Shown here: one piece after another, positions 42,211-51,407 of the stretch | How positions within the stretch are numbered: the first letter of the stretch is position 1 | Layout of the letters: each line of letters opens with the position of its first letter | Assembly (NCBI GenBank): GCA_021831035.1 | Contig: JAKBNL010000016.1 | Coordinates: 1-56,354, forward strand | Direction: 5' to 3' | DNA: 56,354 bases | Source: Actinomycetes bacterium | GTDB lineage: Bacteria > Actinomycetota > Acidimicrobiia > Acidimicrobiales > RAAP-2 | The notes under the pieces: generated by a model | Seen by the model: only the letters and a program-made list of their open reading frames with translations | The model's database searches: none | What the model was told of the DNA's origin: nothing | Program-made: the position numbers and the translations under genes

Positions 42211-43507
42211 CAACACGAGCAACGACGTGACCGGCGGCGGGATCGACCCGGCGCTGTGGCGCGGGCTCACCCAGCCGCGCCTGAGCCGGCGCCAGGCGCT
42301 GGGGGTGGCCGGTGGGGGACTGGCCGCCGGGCTGTTCCTCGACGCGACCGCGGCCGCGGGCGCGTCGCTGCCGAACGCCAAGGTGGGCAACCCCTCGTGG
42401 TGGAAGAAGCAGAAGCTCCACCACACGGTGAACTTCGCGAACTGGCCGCTCTACATCGACACGCTGAAGGGCAAGTACCCGTCGCTCGACCACTTCACCA
42501 AGACGACCAACATCAAGGTCAACTACTTCCAGGTGATCGACGACAACACCTCGTTCTACGCCAAGATCCGCCCGTCGCTCGCCGCCGGCCAGTACACGGG
42601 TTACGACATCGTCGTCATGACCAACAACAACCCCCCGCTCGGATATCTGATCGAGCTGGGCTGGCTGATCCCGCTGGACCACTCGATGATGCCCAACTTC
42701 AACAAGTACGCGGGGCCGCTGGTGAAGAACCCGGCGTGGGACCGCGGCAACAAGTACACGATGGCGTGGCAGTCGGGCTGGACGTCGGTCGCGTACAACT
42801 CCAAGCAGGTGAAGGACCCGGGCGACAGCGTGAAGATCCTGTTCGACAAGAAGTACGCCGGTCGCATCGGCATGCTGAGCGACCCGTTCGAGCTGGGCAG
42901 CGTGGGCCTGCTGGCCCTGGGCATCGAGCCCGCGACCTCGACCGAGTCCGATTGGGCGAAGGCCGCCAAGCTCCTCCAGAAGCAGAAGAGCGACGGGCTC
43001 GTGGCCGCGTACTACGACCAGAGTTACATCCAGCACCTGAAGAACGGCGACGTCTGGGTCTCCCAGGCCTACTCCGGGGACATCTACCAGGCGAACCTGA
43101 GCAACAAGTACAAGGACCTCGTCCTCATGATCCCCAAGGAGGGGCTCATGATGTGGACCGACAACATGTGCATCCCCTTGTACGCGCAGAACCCCAAGGA
43201 CGCCATGACGTTGATGGACTACTACTACAGCCCGGTCACCCAGTCGGTCGTGGAGTACTACAACGACTACATCTGCCCGGTCCCGAGCGCCAAGCAGCAG
43301 TTGCTCCACCCCACGAGCTGGAACAAGGAGGCGCTGGCGTCGCTCAAGCCGGAGATTGGTCTGCCCTACACCGCCACCGCGAACTCGCCGCTGGTCTTCC
43401 CGTCCGGTCGTGAGCAGAAGCTGACGCACACCTACTACCAGTTCAAGAACCAAGCCGAGATCAACGCGTGGACCAGCCTGTTCTTGCCGATCATCCAGGG
43501 GGCCTAG
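42203..43507 (+). CDS. potD: Polyamine substrate-binding protein PotD, Tat-type signal
   Basis: A 434-aa extracytoplasmic binding protein. The N terminus carries a twin-arginine motif LSRRQALGVAGGG followed by a hydrophobic stretch and an AAAGAS end, so Tat export is likely. The mature protein has the spermidine/putrescine-binding layout (VNFANWPLYID, FTKTTNIKVNYFQVIDDN, YDIVVMTNNN, SGWTSVAYNSKQV, VSQAYSGDIYQANL, LMMWTDNMCIPLYAQNPKDA). The ATG at 42203 lies inside the end of potA. It presumably feeds PotBC. Confidence 0.9.
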   Translation: MSDNTSNDVTGGGIDPALWRGLTQPRLSRRQALGVAGGGLAAGLFLDATAAAGASLPNAKVGNPSWWKKQKLHHTVNFANWPLYIDTLKGKYPSLDHFTKTTNIKVNYFQVIDDNTSFYAKIRPSLAAGQYTGYDIVVMTNNNPPLGYLIELGWLIPLDHSMMPNFNKYAGPLVKNPAWDRGNKYTMAWQSGWTSVAYNSKQVKDPGDSVKILFDKKYAGRIGMLSDPFELGSVGLLALGIEPATSTESDWAKAAKLLQKQKSDGLVAAYYDQSYIQHLKNGDVWVSQAYSGDIYQANLSNKYKDLVLMIPKEGLMMWTDNMCIPLYAQNPKDAMTLMDYYYSPVTQSVVEYYNDYICPVPSAKQQLLHPTSWNKEALASLKPEIGLPYTATANSPLVFPSGREQKLTHTYYQFKNQAEINAWTSLFLPIIQGA

Positions 43508-44385
43508 AGCCCGCCCGCCACCGCCGGGGCTCGTGGGGTAAGCGTCTCGCGCCCTACCTCTTGAGCATGCCGGCGGTGGTGTGGCTGGTCTTGCTGTTCG
43601 TCGTGCCGCTGGTGATCATGCTGTCGCTATCGCTCAAGACGTGCAATCCGGCGTCGGGCGCTTGCACCATGACCTGGAACTGGGGCGAGCTGCCGCGCCA
43701 GGTGAACCTGTACCGCACCGAGTTCTTCACCAGCCTCGAGTACGGGGCCGCCGCGACGATCGTCGACCTCGTCCTGTCCTTCCCGATCGCGTACTGGATC
43801 GCCTTCTACGGGGGCCGCAAGAAGAACTTCTTCTTGATGATGCTGCTGGTCCCGTTCTTCGTGTCCTTCGTCATCCGCACCCTCGTGTGGGAGTTCATCC
43901 TCTCGCCGAGCGGGTTCTTCCTCACGTTCTTGCGTCACGCCCACCTCGTGAACGCGAACTTCCACGTGTTGGGCACGGGTTCGGCGGTGATCGCCGGTCT
44001 GGCCTACAACTACCTGCCCTTCACCGCGCTGCCGCTGTACGTGGCGCTCGAGCGGATCGACCGGCGGGTCCTCGAGGCGGCCTACGACCTCTACGCGTCG
44101 CGTCGCCAGGCGTTCATGCGGGTGATCCTGCCCCTCTCGATCCCGGGGATCTTCGCGGCTTTCCTGCTGACCTTCATTCCGGCGTTCGGTGACTACGTCA
44201 ACCAGCAGATCCTCGGGGGCACCTCGAGCACGATGATCGGGACCGTCATCCAGAACACGTTCCTGGTGACCGGCGACTACGCCGCCGGGTCGGCCCTGTC
44301 GGTGGTCGTGCTCGTCATCTCGCTCGTCGGGATCTGGCTGTACTCGCGGGTGCTCGGCTCGCGCTCGATCGAGGAGTACCTGTGA
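43468..44385 (+). CDS. potB: Polyamine ABC transporter permease PotB
   Basis: A 305-aa permease with about six membrane helices and the EAA-type loop YVALERIDRRVLEAAYDLYASRRQAF. The GTG at 43468 gives a 40-nt overlap with potD; no better start exists before the first helix (LLSMPAVVWLVLLFVVPLVIML), apart from ATG 43567, which would cut into that helix. It pairs with PotC. Confidence 0.9.
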   Translation: MDQPVLADHPGGLEPARHRRGSWGKRLAPYLLSMPAVVWLVLLFVVPLVIMLSLSLKTCNPASGACTMTWNWGELPRQVNLYRTEFFTSLEYGAAATIVDLVLSFPIAYWIAFYGGRKKNFFLMMLLVPFFVSFVIRTLVWEFILSPSGFFLTFLRHAHLVNANFHVLGTGSAVIAGLAYNYLPFTALPLYVALERIDRRVLEAAYDLYASRRQAFMRVILPLSIPGIFAAFLLTFIPAFGDYVNQQILGGTSSTMIGTVIQNTFLVTGDYAAGSALSVVVLVISLVGIWLYSRVLGSRSIEEYL

Positions 44386-45254
44386 GCGTCGTGGCCGGGG
44401 ACGCGACGCTCGCCGGCGAGGGTCGGCCCGAGCCGGCCGCACCGGCGGCCAAGCGCCCCCACCACTGGGGCCGCATCGCCCTGCCGGCGTACTCCTGGTT
44501 GGTGATCGCCTACCTGGTGTTCCCCATCGTCGTGATGTTCATCTACAGCTTCAACAAGTCGGTCGGCGGCGTGCCCCAGGTGAGCTTCTCGTGGAACGGG
44601 TTCACGACCCTGTGGTACCGGACGTGGAACGACGCGCCCGGGCTCACCTCGGCGTTCTGGCTCTCCATCCGACTCGCGCTGATCGCTACGGCCATCTCGA
44701 CGGTCCTGGGTACCCTGCTCGCCATGGCCCTGGTGCGCTACCGGCCGCGGCAGTTCCACGGCAAGGGCGTGATCGAGCAGATCCTGTTCGTCAACATCGC
44801 GGCGCCCGAGATCGTGATGGGTGCCTCGCTGCTCGGTCTCTTCGTGACCTTCAACATCGGTCGCGGCTTCTTGACCCTGGTCCTGGCGCACGTGATGTTC
44901 TGCATCGCCTACGTGGCGGTGACGGTGAGGGCACGACTCACGGGCTTCGACCGCGCCCTGGAGGAGGCCGCCTACGACCTCGGCGCGGGACCCTTCACCA
45001 CCTTCCGGCGCGTGACCTTGCCGATGATCATGCCCGGGGTGTTGGCCGGTGCGCTGATGGCCTTCGCGCTCTCGATTGACGACTTCGTCACGTCGAACTT
45101 CGTGAGCGGCACGGCCTCACCCTTCCCGGTGCTGATCTACGCCTCCACGCGCGTGGGGATCCCGCCCCAGGTCTTCGTGTTCGGCAGCGTCATCTTCGCG
45201 GTGGGCATCGCCCTGGCCCTGTCGAGCCTGGCGATCGGTCGCAAGCGCACCTGA
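44382..45254 (+). CDS. potC: Polyamine ABC transporter permease PotC
   Basis: A 290-aa second permease subunit; the GTG overlaps the potB TGA (GTGA). Six helices are visible, starting LPAYSWLVIAYLVFPIVVMFIYSF, with the EAA loop GFDRALEEAAYDLGAGPFTTFRRV and a PotC-typical FALSIDDFVTSNFVSG. It ends the operon, 37 bp before the convergent tRNA-Pro gene. Confidence 0.91.
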   Translation: MSVVAGDATLAGEGRPEPAAPAAKRPHHWGRIALPAYSWLVIAYLVFPIVVMFIYSFNKSVGGVPQVSFSWNGFTTLWYRTWNDAPGLTSAFWLSIRLALIATAISTVLGTLLAMALVRYRPRQFHGKGVIEQILFVNIAAPEIVMGASLLGLFVTFNIGRGFLTLVLAHVMFCIAYVAVTVRARLTGFDRALEEAAYDLGAGPFTTFRRVTLPMIMPGVLAGALMAFALSIDDFVTSNFVSGTASPFPVLIYASTRVGIPPQVFVFGSVIFAVGIALALSSLAIGRKRT

Positions 45255-45291
45255 GGGCTGACCGGCGGCGGCACGGGGCGCCGTCGACTCG

Positions 45292-45366
45292 TCGGGGCGC
45301 CCGGATTCGAACCGGGGACCTCGTGCTCCCAAAGCACGCGCGCTAACCAAGCTGCGCTACGCCCCG
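45292..45366 (-). tRNA. tRNA-Pro (TGG)
   Basis: Minus-strand cloverleaf with acceptor CGGGGCG/CGCCCCG, anticodon stem CGTGC/GCACG around TTTGGGA (anticodon TGG), T arm CCGG-TTCGAAT type. CCA is not encoded. A TAGCGT box (45380-45375) is placed correctly upstream. Confidence 0.95.
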
Positions 45367-45457
45367 CGCCCGACGACGCTACTACGGCCCCCTCGCCCTA
45401 CGGGGCCCTCGCGCCGGTAGTACGGTCGCGGCGCAACCCCGAGAGGGAGGAGGGGCG

Positions 45458-46273
45458 GTGGCGACGTCGTACGGGTGGATCGTGGATGCCCTGGCCGAGA
45501 CGTGGGGGTCGTTCGAGACCGTCCTCGACGGCCGGTCGCCGGTGGACTTCGACGCGCCGACGGCCTGCCCGGGCTGGAGCGTGCGCGACGTGCTCGCCCA
45601 CCTCGTGGGCTTCGAGCGGATGCTCCAGGGCGAGGCCCTCCCCGAGCACGAGGGCGCGTTCCCCGACTACGTGAGGAACCCCATCGGCGAGATCAACGAG
45701 GCGGTCGTGGCCGCGTGGCGTCGCCGCCCGCTCGGCGAGCTGCGTGAGGCGTTCCACCGCACGACCGCCGACTCGCTGGCCCGGCTGCGCGGCCTCTCGG
45801 ACCCGGCGTGGGAGGCGGTGGGCTGGAGCCCCGAGGGTGAGCGCCCCTACCACCGCTTCATGGAGACGCGCGTCCTCGATAGCTGGATCCACCTCGGTGA
45901 CGTGCGCGACGCCCTCGGCCTCGAGGGTGACGACCACGGCCCGGGCGAGGCGGTCGTGCTCGGCCGCTTCGGCGCCGCGCTGCCCTTCGTGCTGGGCCGA
46001 CGCGTCGCGGCTCCCGAGGGTACGCGCGTCGCGATCGCGCTGCGCGGTGAGCGCGCCGCGCGCCACGTCGTGGCGATCGAGGACGGTCGGGGCGTGGCGC
46101 TCGCGTCCGAGGCGGGCGCCGAGAGCGAGCTCGTCACGTCCACCGCGCTGTTCTGGCGCCGGGCGGCCGGCCGGGTCGACGCGTCGCGGCTCCTCGAGGA
46201 CCCCGCGACCACGGTGCGGGGGGACGTCACCCTGGTGGGTGCCCTCGTCGAGGGCCTCGTCGTCATGATCTAG
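45458..46273 (+). CDS. MDMPI/DinB-like N-terminal domain protein
   Basis: A 271-aa protein of the mycothiol-dependent maleylpyruvate isomerase N-terminal (DinB-like four-helix) superfamily, TIGR03083 type: CPGWSVRDVLAHLVGFERML carries the first metal His, HRFMETRVLDSWIHLGDVRDALG the others. Such proteins are predicted metal-dependent thiol (mycothiol) transferases. The C-terminal part (VVAIEDGRGVALA, ATTVRGDVTLVGALVEGL) is an SCP2-like or MDMPI_C domain. The GTG at 45458 follows GAGGGAGGAGGGG. Confidence 0.82.
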   Translation: MATSYGWIVDALAETWGSFETVLDGRSPVDFDAPTACPGWSVRDVLAHLVGFERMLQGEALPEHEGAFPDYVRNPIGEINEAVVAAWRRRPLGELREAFHRTTADSLARLRGLSDPAWEAVGWSPEGERPYHRFMETRVLDSWIHLGDVRDALGLEGDDHGPGEAVVLGRFGAALPFVLGRRVAAPEGTRVAIALRGERAARHVVAIEDGRGVALASEAGAESELVTSTALFWRRAAGRVDASRLLEDPATTVRGDVTLVGALVEGLVVMI

Positions 46274-46288
46274 GTCGTGGCGAGCCGG

Positions 46289-46294
46289 TAGGCT
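46289..46294 (+). promoter_or_regulatory. -10 box TAGGCT for tig
   Basis: TAGGCT ends 10 nt before the tig ATG, predicting a leader of only about 3 nt, and no Shine-Dalgarno sequence is visible. Confidence 0.45.
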
Positions 46295-46304
46295 GGGCGC
46301 TCCT

Positions 46305-47642
46305 ATGCAGGCCAGCGCCACCCCACTCGAGAACCACCGCGTCAAGCTGTCGGTCGAGGTCGACGAGGGGGAGATGGAGGCGGCCCTCGACGACGCCGCG
46401 CGCAAGCTCTCGCGCCAGGTCTCGATCAAGGGCTTCCGCAAGGGCAAGGTGCCCAAGAACGTGCTGATCGCCCACCTCGGGGGCGTCCAGGGCCTCCGCT
46501 CGGAGGCCATCCGCGACGCGCTGCCCGACTTCTACGCCCGGGCCGTCTCCGAGACGTTGATCGACCCGATCGCCCAGCCCGACATCACCATCACCGCCGG
46601 CGAGGTGGAGGGTCCCCTCGCCTTCGAGGCCGACGTCGAGGTCCGTCCGGAGGTCGAGATCGCCGGTCACCGGGACCTACGCGTGACCATCCCCTCGCCG
46701 GTCGTGACCGACGAGGAGGTCGAGGCCCAGATCGACCGGCTGCGTGAGACCGACGCCGTGCTAAGGGACGTCGACCGCCCGATCGTCACCGGTGACCTGG
46801 TGACCATGGACGTCGCCATCGCCCCGGTCGCCGACGAGGGGACCGAGCCCCTGGTCATGCGGGACTACATGTACACGGTGGGTTCCGCGTCGCTGACCGA
46901 CGGGGTCGACGAGCTCATCGTGGGGCTGCGCGCAGGTGAGGACCTCACGGTGAACGGGCCGCTCGGCCCCTCGCAGGTGGCGACCTACACGATGAGCCTG
47001 AAGCAGGTCCACGAGCGCGAGCTGCCCGAGGCGACCGACGAGTGGGTCGCCGAGAACACCGAGTGGCCGACGGCGAACGAGATGCGCGACGCCATCGTCG
47101 ACCAGATGCGCCGGCGCCGCGTCATCGAGGCCCAGCTCTCCCAGCGTGACGCGACACTCATCGCGCTCTCGGACCTGGTGCCCGAGGACGTCGTGCCCGA
47201 CGCCCTGGTCGAGGACGAGACCGGCTCGCGGCTCCACGACCTGAGCCACCGCCTCGAGCAGCAGAACCTCACCCTGGAGTCGTTCCTCCAGATGACCGGC
47301 CAGGACCCCGAGCAGCTGCTCGAGGCCCTGCGCGCCGACGCCCGTCGCGCGGTGCGGGTCGACCTGGGGCTGCGCGCCGTCGCCCGCGCCGAGGGGCTCG
47401 AGCCGACCGACGAGGAGGTCGGGGCCGAACTGGCCTCAACGGCCGAGGCGATGGGTGCGAGCGCCGGGGCCCTGGCCGAGAACCTGCGCGAGACCGGCCG
47501 GGTCGTGGCCTTCCGCGCCGAGGTCGCCAAGATGAAGGCGTCGCGCTGGCTCACCGAGCACGTGACCTTCGTCGACCCCAGCGGGGTGGAGGTCGACCGG
47601 GCCCTGCTCGCCCCGGATCAGCCCGACGACGGCGACGCCTAA
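46305..47642 (+). CDS. tig: Trigger factor
   Basis: A 445-aa ribosome-associated chaperone and prolyl isomerase. The ribosome-binding loop lies in SIKGFRKGKVPKNVL (the GFRxGxxP signature), the central FKBP-type domain spans about residues 160-245 (PIVTGDLVTMDVAI, DELIVGLRAGED), and the helical C-terminal chaperone arms follow. It is the first gene of the conserved tig-clpP-clpX order, with clpP starting 9 nt after its stop. The acidic tail (APDQPDDGDA) is usual. Confidence 0.95.
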   Translation: MQASATPLENHRVKLSVEVDEGEMEAALDDAARKLSRQVSIKGFRKGKVPKNVLIAHLGGVQGLRSEAIRDALPDFYARAVSETLIDPIAQPDITITAGEVEGPLAFEADVEVRPEVEIAGHRDLRVTIPSPVVTDEEVEAQIDRLRETDAVLRDVDRPIVTGDLVTMDVAIAPVADEGTEPLVMRDYMYTVGSASLTDGVDELIVGLRAGEDLTVNGPLGPSQVATYTMSLKQVHERELPEATDEWVAENTEWPTANEMRDAIVDQMRRRRVIEAQLSQRDATLIALSDLVPEDVVPDALVEDETGSRLHDLSHRLEQQNLTLESFLQMTGQDPEQLLEALRADARRAVRVDLGLRAVARAEGLEPTDEEVGAELASTAEAMGASAGALAENLRETGRVVAFRAEVAKMKASRWLTEHVTFVDPSGVEVDRALLAPDQPDDGDA

Positions 47643-47651
47643 GGTGGTGGC

Positions 47652-48260
47652 GTGAACGACGCCCACCGCGCCCAGAACTACCTCGTCCCGACGGTCGTCG
47701 AGTCGTCGAACCGCGGCGAGCGGGCCTACGACCTCTACAGCCGGCTGCTGAAAGAGCGCATCATCTTCCTCGGGACGCCGATCGACGACACGATCGCCAA
47801 CCTGATCTGCGCCCAGCTGCTCTTCCTCGAATCCGAGGACCCCGACAAGGACATCAACCTCTACATCAACTCCCCGGGCGGCGACATCACCGGCCTGCTC
47901 GCGGTCTACGACACGATGAAGTACATCAAGCCCGACGTGTCGACGTTCTGCTTCGGCCAGGCGGCCTCGGCCGCGGCCGTGCTGCTGGCGGCGGGCAGCA
48001 AGGGCAAGCGCTACGCGCTGCCCCACGCGCGCATCCTCCTGCATCAGCCGTGGGGCGGGGTGGGGGGGCAGGCCTCGGACATCGAGATCCAGGCGCGCGA
48101 GATCCTGCGGATGAAGGACATGCTCAACGACATGCTGGCCAGCGACACCGGCCAGTCGGTCGAGCGCATCGCCAAAGACACCGACCGCGACTTCATCATC
48201 GGGGCCGCCGAGGCCGTCGAATACGGCCTGATCGACGAGGTCATCACCACCCGACCGTAG
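47652..48260 (+). CDS. clpP: ClpP protease subunit
   Basis: A 202-aa serine protease subunit that forms the Clp chamber. Catalytic Ser in [14 protein letters not shown], His in [13 protein letters not shown], Asp in [24 protein letters not shown] is present. The GTG at 47652 follows GGTGG. A second clpP, common in actinobacteria, is not in the window. It partners with ClpX next door and with ClpS-dependent unfoldases. Confidence 0.96.
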   Translation: MNDAHRAQNYLVPTVVESSNRGERAYDLYSRLLKERIIFLGTPIDDTIANLICAQLLFLESEDPDKDINLYINSPGGDITGLLAVYDTMKYIKPDVSTFCFGQAASAAAVLLAAGSKGKRYALPHARILLHQPWGGVGGQASDIEIQAREILRMKDMLNDMLASDTGQSVERIAKDTDRDFIIGAAEAVEYGLIDEVITTRP

Positions 48261-48287
48261 GTTCCCGATTCGTCGGGTGGCGCCCCG

Positions 48288-48316
48288 TAGGATGGGGCGG
48301 CGGTCCGTGTCGGAGG
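48288..48316 (+). promoter_or_regulatory. -10 box TAGGAT and RBS of clpX
   Basis: TAGGAT (48288-48293) and CGGAGG (48311-48316) precede the GTG at 48322, so clpX can be transcribed independently of clpP with a normal leader. Confidence 0.45.
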
Positions 48317-48321
48317 TAGGC

Positions 48322-49578
48322 GTGGCGAAGTTCGGAGAGGGCAGCGACCTCATCAAGTGCAGTTTCTGCGCGAAGGGTCAGAAGCAGGTCAAGAAGTTGA
48401 TCGCGGGCCCGAGCGTCTACATCTGCGACGAGTGCATCGACCTGTGCAACGACATCATCGCCGACGAGTTCGGTGACCGGCCGGAGTTCGTCCTCGACGA
48501 CCTACCCACCCCGCGGGAGGTCTCGGCCTTCCTCGACGAGTTCGTGATCGGCCAGACCGAGGCGAAGAAGATCCTCGCCGTCGCGGTCTACAACCACTAC
48601 AAGCGGATCCAGACCGGACCCCTGCACGACGAGGACGTCGAGGTCGCCAAGTCGAACGTCCTGCTGCTCGGTCCGACCGGCTGCGGCAAGACCTTCCTCG
48701 CCCAGACGCTGGCCCGGATGCTCAACGTGCCCTTCGCCATCGCCGACGCCACCGCCCTGACCGAGGCCGGCTACGTGGGCGAGGACGTCGAGAACATCCT
48801 CTTGAAGCTGCTCGCGGCGGCCGACTTCGACGTCAAGCGGGCCGAGCGGGGCATCATCTACATCGACGAGATCGACAAGATCGCCCGCAAGGCTGAGAAC
48901 CCCTCGATCACCCGTGACGTCTCGGGCGAGGGCGTCCAGCAGGCCCTGCTCAAGATCCTCGAGGGCACCGTGGCGAGCGTCCCGCCCCAGGGCGGGCGCA
49001 AGCACCCCCACCAGGAGTTCATCTCGATCGACACCTCGAACATCCTGTTCATCTGCGGGGGGGCGTTCGCGGGGCTGGAGACGATCATCGAACGGCGCCT
49101 CGGGAAGCGCTCGATGGGCTTCAACCAGCCCGTCGAGACCCGCCGCTCGGGCGACGTCGAGCTCTTCCGCCACGTCCTGCCCGAGGACCTCGTGCGCTTC
49201 GGCCTCATCCCGGAGTTCATCGGCCGCCTGCCGATCATCGGCTCGGTCCAGCAGCTGGACCGCGAGATGCTCATCCAGGTCCTGACCGAGCCGAAGAACT
49301 CCCTCGTCAAGCAGTTCCAGCAGGTCCTGGCGATGGACGGGGTCGAGCTCGTGATCGAAGGCGACGCCCTCGAGGCGATCGCCGACCTGGCGCTCGAGCG
49401 CGGGACCGGCGCGCGCGGCCTGCGCTCGATCCTCGAGCACGTCCTGCTCGAGCCGATGTACGACGTGCCCGGACGCACCGACGTCGTGCGCTGCGTCGTC
49501 ACCAAAGAGGCCGTCAACGAGGGCGAGCTGCCCGTGTACGAGACGCGAAAGGCGACGCGGGCCCGTCGAGCGAGCTAG
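48322..49578 (+). CDS. clpX: ClpX ATPase
   Basis: A 418-aa unfoldase that feeds ClpP. The N-terminal zinc-binding domain has [10 protein letters not shown] and [10 protein letters not shown], Walker A is GPTGCGKT, Walker [11 protein letters not shown], pore loop GYVGED, and the ClpP-docking IGF loop is represented by LGKRSMGF. The GTG at 48322 is chosen for its RBS; the frame extends upstream to 48277. folC starts 3 nt after its stop. Confidence 0.96.
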   Translation: MAKFGEGSDLIKCSFCAKGQKQVKKLIAGPSVYICDECIDLCNDIIADEFGDRPEFVLDDLPTPREVSAFLDEFVIGQTEAKKILAVAVYNHYKRIQTGPLHDEDVEVAKSNVLLLGPTGCGKTFLAQTLARMLNVPFAIADATALTEAGYVGEDVENILLKLLAAADFDVKRAERGIIYIDEIDKIARKAENPSITRDVSGEGVQQALLKILEGTVASVPPQGGRKHPHQEFISIDTSNILFICGGAFAGLETIIERRLGKRSMGFNQPVETRRSGDVELFRHVLPEDLVRFGLIPEFIGRLPIIGSVQQLDREMLIQVLTEPKNSLVKQFQQVLAMDGVELVIEGDALEAIADLALERGTGARGLRSILEHVLLEPMYDVPGRTDVVRCVVTKEAVNEGELPVYETRKATRARRAS

Positions 49579-49581
49579 GTC

Positions 49582-50907
49582 GTGCGCTTCGCGACCTACG
49601 ACGAGGCGCTGGCCTGGCTCGAGTCCCACGTCGACCTCGAGCGGCTCGCCGGGGCTCCCCGGACGCCCTCCCTCGAGGCGACGCGAGCGGCCCTGGCGGC
49701 CCTGGCCGACCCGCAGCGGGACTACCCGAGCGTCCACGTCACCGGGACCAACGGCAAGGGGACGACGACCACCCTGACCAGCGCCCTGCTGATGGGGGCC
49801 GGACTGCGTGTGGGCACCTACACCAGCCCGGACCTGCACGCGGTGAACGAGCGGATCGCGGTCAGCGGCCGGCCGATCGCCGACGGGGACCTGGTCGGTC
49901 TGCTCGAGCGGCTCAGCGACGTCGAGTCGTCCCTCGGGCTCACCCTGTCGCGCTTCGAGCTGCTGACGGTGGCCGCCCTGCTGCACTTCTCCGACGAGGG
50001 GGTCGACGTGGCCGTCGTCGAGGTGGGGATGGGGGGCACCTGGGACGCGACGAACGTCATCGACTCCTCGGTCGCGGTCCTCACCAACGTCGACCTGGAC
50101 CACACGGAGGTCCTCGGCCCGACGGTGGCGGCGATCGCGACGGACAAGGTGGGCATATTCCGCCCCGACGGCGTGGCCGTCGTCGGGACGACCGACCCGG
50201 AGGTGGTCGCCATCGCCACGGCCCGGGCCCGGGCCGTCGGGGCCACGCTGTGGCGACTCGACGAGGCCTTCGAGCTCCTCGACAACGAGCTCGCGGTCGG
50301 CGGGCGCGCGCTCAGCGTCCGCACGCCCTACGCCACCTACGAGGAGGTCCTGCTCTCCCTGCACGGGATCCACCAGGGCGTGAACGCGGCCACGGCGATC
50401 ACCGCCGCCGAGGCCTTCCTCGGCCGGGCGCTCGGCGACGAGGTCGTCACGACGACCCTCGCCGGCGTCTCGATGCCCGGGCGCCTCGAGGTCCTCTCGC
50501 GCGAACCGCTCATCGTGGTCGACGGGGCCCACAACCCGGCGGGGGTTCGCGCGCTCGCCGCGGCGCTGGACGGCGCCTTCGACATCACCGGCGAGCGGCG
50601 GTGCGTGCTCGGGGTGCTGCGAGGTCGCGACCTCGACGACACCGTGCGACCGCTCATCGGCGCGGGCTTCGTGGAGTACCACGTGTGCGCCCCGCGTTCG
50701 CCACGCGCCGTGCCCCCCGGCGAGCTCGCGGCGGCGCTGCGTCGGCACGGCGCCGTCGCCTACGAGCACCCCAGCCCGATGAGTGCCCTCGCGCACGCGC
50801 GCGAGCACTCGAGCGACGAGGACCTCATCGTCGTGTGCGGGAGCCTGTACCTCGTCGCCGAGGTCCGGGGCGAGCTGCTGCACCTCGAAGACCGTCACCG
50901 ACGCTGA
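49582..50907 (+). CDS. folC: Folylpolyglutamate / dihydrofolate synthase
   Basis: A 441-aa Mur-ligase-like enzyme that adds glutamate to folates. VTGTNGKGTTTTLTSALL is the ATP loop, GLRVGTYTSPDLHAVNERI the folate region, VVEVGMGGTWDATNVI the metal site, and DGAHNPAGVRAL the C-terminal-domain signature. It follows clpX directly; valS, often found between them in other actinobacteria, is absent here. Confidence 0.94.
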   Translation: MRFATYDEALAWLESHVDLERLAGAPRTPSLEATRAALAALADPQRDYPSVHVTGTNGKGTTTTLTSALLMGAGLRVGTYTSPDLHAVNERIAVSGRPIADGDLVGLLERLSDVESSLGLTLSRFELLTVAALLHFSDEGVDVAVVEVGMGGTWDATNVIDSSVAVLTNVDLDHTEVLGPTVAAIATDKVGIFRPDGVAVVGTTDPEVVAIATARARAVGATLWRLDEAFELLDNELAVGGRALSVRTPYATYEEVLLSLHGIHQGVNAATAITAAEAFLGRALGDEVVTTTLAGVSMPGRLEVLSREPLIVVDGAHNPAGVRALAAALDGAFDITGERRCVLGVLRGRDLDDTVRPLIGAGFVEYHVCAPRSPRAVPPGELAAALRRHGAVAYEHPSPMSALAHAREHSSDEDLIVVCGSLYLVAEVRGELLHLEDRHRR

Positions 50908-50913
50908 CCCTGT

Positions 50914-50919
50914 TAGAGT
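50914..50919 (+). promoter_or_regulatory. -10 box TAGAGT, leaderless ndk
   Basis: TAGAGT ends 7 nt before the ndk ATG at 50927, consistent with a leaderless message. Confidence 0.48.
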
Positions 50920-50926
50920 CGGCCGG

Positions 50927-51337
50927 ATGTCTCGGACCCTGGTGATCGTCAAGCCCGACGGCGTCGAGCGGGGGCTGGTCGGGACGATCCTCGCCCGTCT
51001 GGAGGCGCGCGGGCTCACCCTGGCCGCCGCCGAACTGCGCCGCATCGACCTGGCCACGGCCGAAGCCCACTACGCCGAGCACCGCGGCAAGCCCTTCTAC
51101 GAGCGTCTGGTCGCCTTCATCACCCGCGGTCCGGCGATGGTCTGTGTCGTGGAGGGACCGGACGAGACGTGGCGGCTCGTGCGCACGATGATGGGGGCGA
51201 CCAACCCGGCCGACGCGCTCCCCGGCACCATCAGGGGTGATCTCGCCACCGACACGGGGGAGAACCTGATCCACGGCTCGGACTCAGAGGAGTCGGCCCG
51301 GCGCGAGGTGGCGCTCTTCTTTCCCCACCTGGGCTAG
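50927..51337 (+). CDS. ndk: Nucleoside diphosphate kinase
   Basis: A 136-aa enzyme that balances NTP pools through a phospho-histidine. MSRTLVIVKPDGVERGLVG is the N-terminal signature, and the active-site His lies in ENLIHGSDSEESA; MMGATNPADALPGTIRGD is conserved. Length is standard. It has its own promoter 20 nt after folC. Confidence 0.97.
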   Translation: MSRTLVIVKPDGVERGLVGTILARLEARGLTLAAAELRRIDLATAEAHYAEHRGKPFYERLVAFITRGPAMVCVVEGPDETWRLVRTMMGATNPADALPGTIRGDLATDTGENLIHGSDSEESARREVALFFPHLG

Positions 51338-51371
51338 CGCCGCGCACTGGTTGGTCCCCGGCGCGATGGCC

Positions 51372-51402
51372 TAGCCTGGAGAGGGTGTCGGGGCGAAGAG
51401 GA
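51372..51402 (+). promoter_or_regulatory. -10 box TAGCCT and RBS of mreB
   Basis: TAGCCT (51372-51377) starts a leader of about 24 nt with GAAGAGGA (51395-51402) 5 nt before the ATG. This is a leadered promoter for the shape operon. Confidence 0.5.
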
Positions 51403-51407
51403 ACTTC

